NCBI GenBank assembly: GCA_023132995.1
Contig: JAGLXI010000223.1
Span: 1 to 5,466 of the forward strand
Source: Candidatus Zixiibacteriota bacterium
Lineage (GTDB): Bacteria > Zixibacteria > MSB-5A5 > GN15 > FEB-12
Direction of reading: 5' to 3'
DNA length: 5,466 nt
Under the pieces are notes generated by a model. That model was not told the origin of the DNA. It worked only from the letters and a program-made list of their open reading frames with translations, and did no database searches. Positions 1 through 5,340 of the stretch are shown here, one piece after another; position 1 is the first letter of the stretch; each line of letters begins with the position of its first letter. Position numbers and translations under genes: made by a program.

Positions 1-4
1 TCTA

Positions 5-706
5 CTATTTGGGGAAGCTTACGCTTTGAGCTCCAGTTCGGAGCGACGTGACATCAAAGAACACGTCAATAACGTGCGGTTCGAGTTGCTCGCGATTGAC
101 CCCCAGATGTGCATGTACAGCTTCGATTACAGGTTGCCACTCTTTGATTAACCTCGGCCCATTCATATCATGGGCGTTTACGAAATACAGAAAAACAAGC
201 CAGGCACAGATTCCATTCAGCTGCCGCAGAAAATGGAGGTGGGCCAGCCGGTTTGCGTATTGGTAGTAGTACTGCGACCAGTCAGAAGTTGCTGGCGCAC
301 CGTAGATTTTGGCCACTTCCGCAAGGCTATTTTGAATCAATGTTAGAGACTGTGGTTTGGCTTTACAGGATGATGCAAGTTCAGGGATATGGGCTTTAGC
401 TTCTACAAGTATGACATCGCCACGGCTGGTTATGCCCAACCCATCCCAAACCGGACCGCCGGGTGGCCAGAATGAGCCGAGTGAGCGTTTTTCAAGATGA
501 ATAGATAGCCGCTCCAGAAAGGCTTCGTCTCGGTATTCGGCGTAGCCATCAGTTTCCAGTGGTGACAGCCAGTTGAAAATATCATTGTTGCTTAATTGGA
601 GCCGCGGCCGCAATGCGTCTTCGAGAAGGTCAGGACGTCGGTTGACCAATTCCTGCAGCCAGTGCTGGCTGCCTTTTATTGCTTTTTGCTGGGCAATCTT
701 TGGCAC
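5..706 (-). CDS. PD-(D/E)XK nuclease-fold protein of unknown role (233 aa)
   Basis: This is probably a metal-dependent nuclease of the PD-(D/E)XK (restriction-endonuclease-like) fold; its substrate is unknown. The core motif is visible: Pro-x-Trp-Asp with Asp88, then a short beta hairpin, then Val-Glu-Ala-Lys with Glu102 and Lys104. It follows a Gly/Pro-rich turn at residues 81-85. A conserved-looking helix, Ala-Asn-Arg-Leu-Ala-His-Leu-His-Phe-Leu (151-160), follows at the place where this fold often carries extra active-site residues. From memory, proteins of about 230 aa with the same WDGLG...VEAKAH...ANRLAHLHF layout occur in many bacteria as hypothetical proteins. There is no signal peptide or membrane segment, so it is likely cytoplasmic. 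The start is GTG with a run of six G just upstream. No other ATG, GTG or TTG lies in frame before an upstream TGA. It has its own candidate promoter at 728-755, so it is probably not strictly dependent on the preceding gene. The fold call is fairly firm; a defence or repair role is a guess. Confidence 0.8.
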   Translation of the reverse strand: MPKIAQQKAIKGSQHWLQELVNRRPDLLEDALRPRLQLSNNDIFNWLSPLETDGYAEYRDEAFLERLSIHLEKRSLGSFWPPGGPVWDGLGITSRGDVILVEAKAHIPELASSCKAKPQSLTLIQNSLAEVAKIYGAPATSDWSQYYYQYANRLAHLHFLRQLNGICAWLVFLYFVNAHDMNGPRLIKEWQPVIEAVHAHLGVNREQLEPHVIDVFFDVTSLRTGAQSVSFPK

Positions 707-727
707 GTTCCCCCCATAAGTGGACTG

Positions 728-755
728 AGAATATCTAGTGAATTGTATCGGTCAA
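728..755 (-). promoter_or_regulatory. Candidate sigma70-type promoter for the nuclease-fold gene
   Basis: On the minus strand a TTGACC box (750-755) is followed after 16 bases by TATTCT (728-733). The -35 matches TTGACA at five of six positions and the -10 matches TATAAT at four of six. The predicted transcription start would fall near 721, giving a leader of about 15 nt before the GTG codon at 706. It sits in the 91-bp gap after the 272-aa gene. This is a pattern match only. Confidence 0.45.
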
Positions 756-797
756 GGAACTCGGTTTCTTGAGATGAGGCAATGCCATTTCTCGCTA

Positions 798-1616
798 CTA
801 CTTACCTCCACGAAAGCGATTCTGAAGCAGCTTCATCAAGTATAACTTGTAGGTCTCCATCCCCTTCTTAGGATCGAATAGCTCCTCCGAGTAACGGTCT
901 TTCAAATATTTCTTGGCATCCTCATGATGTTGATTGGATTGGTGATGACGGGAGATTTGCGCATAGCATTTCAGGTAATTCTGCCCCGCTTTGGAAATCT
1001 GTTTGAACTCGGCCGTACTTCTCAATGCTTCAACAATTTTATACCAGCGCTCCACCGCTACATACGGTCGGATATTGCCATCTCGATACAGATTGAGTAT
1101 GTCCCTCTTGTTTACATCCCTAAGACATTCTGCAGCCAGTACTGCTGCTCTCCTGATGTCTTTTACATAAGTCGTTCCATGATACGAGATACACGCATTG
1201 GTCGTAACTGTTACCAAATGCGTGGTGGGCTTCCCCTCTGCGACCAGTCTTTCGTTCAGTTTTTGCTCGAAGTTGTTGATAACCGTCATGTTCGAAGCGA
1301 CTTCGTCGTCCTGATATAGCAAGGTTGTACCCAAACAGTACGTAATACACAAATCTACAACGTCGACGAGTTTCCTGTGCTCTTGCATGTGCTCTGCCGA
1401 AGGTTCAATCTGAAGGTTCGCATCTTCCTTCTCCGACGCTGCATTCAAGATGGTAAAAACAGTCTTTGTCGCGTCAGCCCGGCTCGTAATACGCAGTAAA
1501 CCTCGCTCACCTAATGGGAACGTCTCGTCAAAGCCCGTTGTGCTATCAGCAATCATATACCCGGCTTCGAGGACTGTTGAGGTATGGGGCTTGCTGGTTA
1601 ATATGTCTGTATTCAT
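798..1616 (-). CDS. Hypothetical protein, 272 aa, no recognised family
   Basis: I do not recognise this protein. It is a soluble-looking 272-aa product without signal peptide or membrane helix. The N-terminal half (about 1-150) is mixed in character and includes a Cys-containing hydrophobic stretch at 84-101 and a beta-like stretch at 132-148. The C-terminal part (about 150-272) looks helical, is rich in Lys/Arg/His/Tyr, and ends in the basic sequence Arg-Phe-Arg-Gly-Gly-Lys. A His/Gln-rich patch lies at 223-232. The start is well bounded: an in-frame TAA lies eight codons upstream of the ATG. No Shine-Dalgarno sequence is visible in the A-rich leader. Base composition is clearly lower in GC than the genes to its right (sampled lines 40-47% against about 60%), as is common for acquired accessory genes. 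The next gene downstream is the PD-(D/E)XK protein, which has its own candidate promoter. The length and clean boundaries support a real gene; function is unknown. Confidence 0.75.
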   Translation of the reverse strand: MNTDILTSKPHTSTVLEAGYMIADSTTGFDETFPLGERGLLRITSRADATKTVFTILNAASEKEDANLQIEPSAEHMQEHRKLVDVVDLCITYCLGTTLLYQDDEVASNMTVINNFEQKLNERLVAEGKPTTHLVTVTTNACISYHGTTYVKDIRRAAVLAAECLRDVNKRDILNLYRDGNIRPYVAVERWYKIVEALRSTAEFKQISKAGQNYLKCYAQISRHHQSNQHHEDAKKYLKDRYSEELFDPKKGMETYKLYLMKLLQNRFRGGK

Positions 1617-1653
1617 ATTGTTTTGTTCTTTTGATTAAAAGGGTTCTCATTCC

Positions 1654-1681
1654 ATAATATAGTTGGCAGGTTTGAAGACAA
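1654..1681 (-). promoter_or_regulatory. Candidate promoter for the 272-aa gene
   Basis: On the minus strand TTGTCT (1676-1681) and TATTAT (1654-1659) are separated by 16 bases; an alternative -10 is the overlapping TATATT at 1656-1661. The leader to the ATG at 1616 would be about 30 nt and A-rich, without a ribosome-binding site. The -35 lies inside a dyad (1668-1685). Pattern match only. Confidence 0.35.
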
Positions 1682-1685
1682 ACCT
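1668..1685. repeat. 7-bp perfect inverted repeat, possible operator
   Basis: The sequence reads aggtttg, a 4-base centre aaga, then caaacct, a perfect 7-bp dyad. With one mismatch it extends by two more G-C pairs to 1665-1688. It overlaps the candidate -35 box of the 272-aa gene. It could bind a dimeric repressor or form an RNA hairpin; I see no U-tract that would make it a terminator. Confidence 0.4.
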
Positions 1686-1785
1686 ACCCTACAAGACTTA
1701 CTCATGCAGACCGCAAAATCACTACCGATCTTGCCAACCGAAAATGAAAACACGCAAAACGAACCCATTTACAGTGGGCGTAAGA

Positions 1786-1800
1786 ACCGGCCACGCCGGT
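1786..1800 (-). terminator. GC-rich hairpin after the propeller gene, weak terminator candidate
   Basis: The minus-strand transcript reads ACCGGC, loop GTG, GCCGGT: a perfect 6-bp GC-rich stem (seven pairs with an outer G-U). It lies 24 bp after the propeller stop codon. It is followed by only a short pyrimidine stretch (TCTTACG), not a proper U-tract, so termination activity is doubtful. It is the only convincing hairpin in the 208-bp gap between the two gene blocks. Confidence 0.25.
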
Positions 1801-1824
1801 CTGCCCCAACAATTGCCGCGGCGG

Positions 1825-3297
1825 TCAGTCAACACGGTCGGGATTGTTCCACAGAAAGCGGGTCAGCCCCCTGTCGCTTCCAATCCACAGATAGTCGCCA
1901 TCCATGAGCAGGCTGTAGACATAATTCGAAGCAAGACCGTCGTCCGTCGTGAACTCGCGGGTGTTGCGGTTCTTGTCCGTGTAATAGATGATCGTTATCC
2001 CCCGATTCGAACTGTAGGCGACTATCCACTCGTTGACGGCTAAGGCGCGTGCGTCACCGGTGCGGTCGGATGTGGGAAACGGTTCGATATCACCCAAAAC
2101 CGTATTCACGCGAACAACGGCGTCCTCGGTAGCAAACCAGAGGTCATCTCCGAATGGCTCGATGTCATACACGCGTCCGTTCAGGTAGAAATCCGGATCC
2201 TGAATCTGCTGGAGGCGTCCGGAGGGCAGCCGGAAACGGTAGGCCCCTGCCGAGGTGGCTATCCAGATTGTCGAGTCGAGGGTCAAAACGTCGTAAACAA
2301 TGCGATTCGAGAACTCGTGCGGCCGAATGACCGAAATCGAGTCGCCTGAGCCGGTAATCAGGCTCAGCCCATTCTCAGTACCCACCAGCAGGGAATCGCC
2401 GAGCCTTCCTATGCAGAGGACGTTGTCCTCCGCCAGTCCGGATCGAGTCGTCAACCTCCTTCTGACAGAGCCGGTCTCGCTGTCCAGGCAAAGAAGCCCC
2501 AGGGGTGTGCCGACGTAGACCGTGCTGTCATCCCCCTCAAGGCAGTTGATATCCACAGCGGGGAAGTCGTCGTCCACACCGGACTCGATATGTCGAAAGC
2601 TGTTAGTCCTCGGGTCCATAATGGAAATGCCGGTGCGTCCCGGATCGACTGCGGCCCCGGATACCCAGATTTCCTCTCCCAGCATCATGATGGCATTGAC
2701 GCGGTTCTGAATCAGACCATAGGGCAGAAACTCGACGATATGCGATGAACTCCCGGCCGTGGCCGCGCCATGACCCCAGGTGCCCATCCAGAGATTTCCG
2801 GAGCGGTCATCCACTACATCGGTGAAGAAGAAATATCGTCCGTAGGGGTCGATGATGCGCCCGTCGGCAGCGTAGTTGTGCCGAATGGGAGGGTACATCA
2901 CCGCCGGCGCCCTAATGTGGACGCAGTTATTGTCCAGGGACGGCACCTCCGAAACCTCATACCACCTGTCGAAGAAAAGATCGTACTGAAAAAGGCCGAG
3001 CGAGGTTTCCGCGAACAGCTTTTCGTCAAAGAGGTCCACCCAGATGCGGCCGATATCAGTGTTGTCCACCCCGGGTGAACCTGTCAGGGGCTCCTCCCAC
3101 TCACGCTGCATCTTGTCGTAGCGGATTATCCCCGCCGTCGTGGCGAAGTAGGCGTAGTCGGCCGAGCTGGTAACATGTTTGATGCGGCTGAAGTCCGCCC
3201 ACGTCACAGCCTGACCTTTCAACCAGGCGGCTGATACGGATGCGGCCATTGTCATCAGGCACAGGCCAGCGAAGGTGAATCGGGTAAGCAACTTCAT
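1825..3297 (-). CDS. Exported beta-propeller protein (two-component-regulator-type repeats), 490 aa
   Basis: This is predicted to be a secreted or periplasmic beta-propeller that acts as a binding or sensing scaffold; its ligand is unknown. Residues 1-23 form a signal peptide: Lys2/Arg6, a hydrophobic core from 7 to 18, and cleavage probably after Val-Ser-Ala23. The rest is repeats of the form W/V-x-x-G/A-T-x-x-G-L/I-x-x-x-D. Clear copies lie at about 49-61, 93-105, 168-174, 209-228, 259-271, 302-315, 343-356, 386-397, 423-436 and 468-481. Two copies are preceded by the linker Thr-x-x-x-Gly-Leu-Ala-x-(D/N)-x-V (283-293 and 450-460) typical of propellers in hybrid two-component sensors. There is no kinase, transmembrane or sorting domain after the propeller; the protein ends soon after the last repeat. 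Its ATG overlaps the stop of the 67-aa ORF (ATGA), and no good Shine-Dalgarno is seen, so translation is probably coupled. The reading frame is intact. Confidence 0.88.
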   Translation of the reverse strand: MKLLTRFTFAGLCLMTMAASVSAAWLKGQAVTWADFSRIKHVTSSADYAYFATTAGIIRYDKMQREWEEPLTGSPGVDNTDIGRIWVDLFDEKLFAETSLGLFQYDLFFDRWYEVSEVPSLDNNCVHIRAPAVMYPPIRHNYAADGRIIDPYGRYFFFTDVVDDRSGNLWMGTWGHGAATAGSSSHIVEFLPYGLIQNRVNAIMMLGEEIWVSGAAVDPGRTGISIMDPRTNSFRHIESGVDDDFPAVDINCLEGDDSTVYVGTPLGLLCLDSETGSVRRRLTTRSGLAEDNVLCIGRLGDSLLVGTENGLSLITGSGDSISVIRPHEFSNRIVYDVLTLDSTIWIATSAGAYRFRLPSGRLQQIQDPDFYLNGRVYDIEPFGDDLWFATEDAVVRVNTVLGDIEPFPTSDRTGDARALAVNEWIVAYSSNRGITIIYYTDKNRNTREFTTDDGLASNYVYSLLMDGDYLWIGSDRGLTRFLWNNPDRVD

Positions 3298-3497
3298 TTG
3301 ACCACAACACCAAGATAGTCCATGATAGACGCAACGAGAAGAGACGTTCCGACAACAAGGGTCTCCTCGTCGGCAATGAACTCAGGAGAATGCCAGGGTT
3401 TGTCCTCCCCGGCAACGGCAATGGCATCTACCGCTTCGTACGGCCGGGCTCTCTTCAGTATATCCGGGAGAGAACGCGTCGTGTTTATTTTTGACAT
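3294..3497 (-). CDS. 67-aa ORF resembling the C-terminal tail of an M20-family amidohydrolase
   Basis: This small protein has a C-terminal half that resembles the extreme C-terminus of M20D amidohydrolases (N-acyl-amino-acid or hippurate hydrolase type). In those enzymes a His-(His/Ser)-Pro-x-Phe-x-x-Asp-Glu-x-x-Leu-x-x-Gly pattern closes the catalytic domain. Here the match is His36-Ser-Pro-Glu-Phe40, Asp43-Glu44, Leu47, Gly50, followed by a hydrophobic helix at 51-63. His36 would correspond to the last metal-binding His. The rest of the enzyme is absent, so this is either a degraded remnant or a small protein that mimics the pattern. A plausible ribosome-binding site (GAGGT) overlaps the endonuclease V stop, 12 bp upstream of the ATG. 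The ORF lies in the same frame as endonuclease V, separated by TGA and four sense codons. Its stop overlaps the propeller ATG. The good spacing favours real translation; the family assignment rests on pattern memory. Confidence 0.5.
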   Translation of the reverse strand: MSKINTTRSLPDILKRARPYEAVDAIAVAGEDKPWHSPEFIADEETLVVGTSLLVASIMDYLGVVVK

Positions 3498-3509
3498 GAT
3501 CAGCGAACC

Positions 3510-4229
3510 TCAGTTCGTCGCTTTGGTCACTTTTGATTCGGCCCTGCTGCTCTTTTCGTGACGTCGCTTGTACTTGTTCACTTGCAAGTGAGCCAGCCGT
3601 AGTGATTCCGGGAGACGGAAACCACGCAGGTTCCGGACCACCACATCCCTGGCCTGGGAGATATCGCAGAGGTGACCGGGAGAGATGAAAATTGGCTTGA
3701 CCTTGGCCCGGCTCCGGTAGGCAACGCCCACCTCTCGGGAGCCGATGGTAACTGGTTGGTAGCTTCCTTTCGCCTCTGCAACCGGACGATGCTTCCCGAC
3801 CAGGAGTCGGCGCGCGCAGCCAATCGTCGGGCGGTCAAAGGCCAGACCGACATGGCTGGCCACGCCGCATTGACGCGGATGGGCCAGTCCGTGACCATGG
3901 ACTATGATCAGACCCGGAGCACATGTCAGCAGGCTCAGGGCTCCCGTGATGACCGGTCCCTCGCGAAAGTACAGCAAGCCCGGCTCGTAGGAAAACCGCA
4001 GCGGCGCATAATAAAAAACCCGCTCAATTTCCTCAAGCTCAGGAAACGTGACGGCAACGGCACAGGCATACAGAGTCACACCGCCGAATCCGTGGGCGGT
4101 ATCGACGGCGGCGATCAGACCCGGGTCTCCCCCACCTCCACCCGGCTCAATACGGGCAGCCATTTCTTCCTGAATAGCATATGCTTCTGCCCTCGTTTCG
4201 GGCCAGGGATGAAGTTCGCGCGCTTCCAT
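3510..4229 (-). CDS. nfi: Endonuclease V homologue with an Asp-to-His change at a catalytic position
   Basis: Endonuclease V cuts the second phosphodiester bond 3' of deoxyinosine in DNA, and many members cut at inosine in RNA; it acts in the cytoplasm. The family signature runs almost end to end: Leu-His-Pro-Trp near the N-terminus; Ala-Val-Asp43; Phe-Arg-Glu90-Gly-Pro; Gly-x-Gly-x-Ala-His-Pro-Arg (112-119); Ala-Ser-His-Val-Gly (124-128); Pro-Thr-Ile-Gly (134-137); Ser-Pro-Gly-His (183-186); and Arg-Leu-Ala-His214. The third acidic metal ligand (Asp110 in the Thermotoga enzyme, usual context Asp-Gly-x-Gly) is His111 here, codon CAT. The usual Lys after Gly-x-Ala is Arg140, and the wedge motif Pro-Tyr-x-Pro is Ser-Tyr-Glu-Pro (80-83). 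The 239-aa length includes a basic non-conserved tail from about 218. The start is firm: an in-frame TAA lies six codons upstream and AAGGGA is well placed. The gene is probably first in an operon with the 67-aa ORF and the propeller. The fold is certain; activity is uncertain. Confidence 0.93.
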   Translation of the reverse strand: MEARELHPWPETRAEAYAIQEEMAARIEPGGGGGDPGLIAAVDTAHGFGGVTLYACAVAVTFPELEEIERVFYYAPLRFSYEPGLLYFREGPVITGALSLLTCAPGLIIVHGHGLAHPRQCGVASHVGLAFDRPTIGCARRLLVGKHRPVAEAKGSYQPVTIGSREVGVAYRSRAKVKPIFISPGHLCDISQARDVVVRNLRGFRLPESLRLAHLQVNKYKRRHEKSSRAESKVTKATN

Positions 4230-4350
4230 GAGCCAAGTCCCTTCTTACGCGTGTTTCGTCAGTCGCCGGACGGTACAAGACTTGAGCCCATGCCGGCGTC
4301 ATTCTTTGTCGTGATCTCGTACACAACCAGCGCTGACATTCACCTGTACA

Positions 4351-4379
4351 AATATATCAACCGCTACGGTTCATAACAA
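4351..4379 (-). promoter_or_regulatory. Promoter candidate for the endonuclease V operon, with a dyad in the spacer
   Basis: On the minus strand TTGTTA (4374-4379) and TATATT (4351-4356) are exactly 17 bases apart, matching the sigma70 consensus at four and five of six positions. The spacer contains a perfect inverted repeat AACCG-TAG-CGGTT (4359-4371), where a repressor or a MerR-type activator could bind. The predicted start near 4344 leaves a leader of about 115 nt before the endonuclease V ATG. The promoter is a good pattern match; the operator is inferred. Confidence 0.5.
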
Positions 4380-4458
4380 GGGTTCTCTCCGCATTTCATG
4401 CCACCGGAGCCATGGCGAAGTTCAGCCCGATACTAATCAGACCGAGTCAGGAGACCTG

Positions 4459-5340
4459 TTACTGCAAACCGCGGAAACGTAAGAAGCCCGAGAACGGTAA
4501 CCCGTTTGCCAACGACCGTATCTGATCGGCCGTTATCCAGGGTTGGTTTCGATCTTCGGTCAGAAGCGGGATGTGGAAATCACAGGCGTCGGAACAGCCA
4601 GTAGCCACGACATACAGGCGGGAGCCTTTCTCATTGACCAGGAGATGCATAACGACATACGCCACGCCGGTGACGCCCCGCTCATCATGGGCCAAGAAGA
4701 GATCACCCGGCGCGAGGTCATCGGCGGTAACAGAATCACAGTTTGCGGCCAGACTCGCGAGAGAAGTATTGTGCATGCACACCTTCATAAAACGGTAGAA
4801 CTCCGTGAGCGAGGGTTCCCTTTCGACATCCGGCTCAAAGAACGGCTCCCGACGCGAGGTGTAGCGCAGCTTCCCGCCCAGAAAGCTCTCATAGCGCAAT
4901 GTGTCTCCAACCGGCGGCTGGATTCTCAGATCAAACTCACGGCCCTGATAGTGCAGAAACTCAGCGAGAATCCTTATGGGGATGGCCTTGTCCTTGAAGT
5001 CCATCCCATGCCAGGGCAGATGCACCGGCCGTGAAATCTCGCTGTACTCAATTACCTTGCCCCCCTTCCAATTGCCGACTGATATGTAACGATGCCACAG
5101 TGGAAAATTGGCCACCCAGTTCTGATACGCCGTCAACTGCGACGAATCCGGTCGCCGGTAGCCCTCCGGTAGTACGAACTCCGACTGGAACGTGTAGATC
5201 GTATCCTTCATCGTCGAGAACGGATAGTGCTGCCGGTAAAAGGCGACTATCCCACTGTCGTCCGAGCTGTTCTCAGCCAGGATCGAACCGGCGGTCAGCA
5301 AGCAGGCTACCATAAGAACGCTGAAGGCGCGCCTCTCCAT
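4459..5340 (-). CDS. Exported DUF4846-like protein, 293 aa
   Basis: Residues 1-22 form a signal peptide (Arg3-Arg4, hydrophobic 6-21, cleavage probably after Ile-Leu-Ala22), so the protein is exported. The mature part resembles DUF4846, a family of unknown function best known from Bacteroidetes. The resemblance lies in a Trp-Val-x-x-Phe-Pro-Leu segment (75-81), an Ile-Arg-Ile-Leu-Ala-Glu-Phe helix (122-128), Phe-Tyr-Arg-Phe-Met (181-185) followed by an Asn-Thr-Ser-Leu-Ala-Ser-Leu turn (191-197), and Asp-Leu-Ala-Pro-Gly-Asp-Leu-Phe (208-215). The last is followed by two beta strands at 223-234 and 240-247. In the family as I remember it, a Gly-His-Ala follows the Gly-Asp strand; here it is Gly-Val-Ala (225-227), so a proposed active-site His may be missing. 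The start is well supported: an AGGGAG ribosome-binding site lies inside the end of the upstream gene and the ATG overlaps its TAA. It is therefore probably co-transcribed with that gene. The family assignment is from remembered sequence pattern. Confidence 0.8.
   Translation of the reverse strand: MERRAFSVLMVACLLTAGSILAENSSDDSGIVAFYRQHYPFSTMKDTIYTFQSEFVLPEGYRRPDSSQLTAYQNWVANFPLWHRYISVGNWKGGKVIEYSEISRPVHLPWHGMDFKDKAIPIRILAEFLHYQGREFDLRIQPPVGDTLRYESFLGGKLRYTSRREPFFEPDVEREPSLTEFYRFMKVCMHNTSLASLAANCDSVTADDLAPGDLFLAHDERGVTGVAYVVMHLLVNEKGSRLYVVATGCSDACDFHIPLLTEDRNQPWITADQIRSLANGLPFSGFLRFRGLQ

Noticed and set aside
1663..2043. Plus-strand ORF of 126 codons starting in the 1617-1824 gap
   Set aside because: Most of it is the complement of the propeller gene's 3' end; no ribosome-binding site or domain.
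3101..3427. Minus-strand ORF spanning the 67-aa ORF and the propeller start in another frame
   Set aside because: It is Arg/Pro/Leu-rich shadow sequence overlapping two better-supported starts.
3510..3512. TGA recoding (as in Gracilibacteria or mycoplasmas)
   Set aside because: The propeller gene and the 67-aa ORF both end sensibly at TGA with overlapping or adjacent gene signals, and no gene needs TGA as sense.
3672..4376. Long plus-strand ORF (234 codons) opposite endonuclease V
   Set aside because: It mirrors the well-supported endonuclease V gene, has low-complexity shadow-type composition and no recognisable domain.
4387..4409. Imperfect hairpin (CTCC...GGAG around GCAT-GAA-ATGC) after the DUF4846-like gene
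   Set aside because: The stem has a 4-base bulge and no U-tract follows, so it is not a credible terminator.
4543..5034. Plus-strand ORF of 163 codons inside the DUF4846-like gene
   Set aside because: It is antisense to a gene with a signal peptide and family-like motifs; nothing recognisable in the translation.
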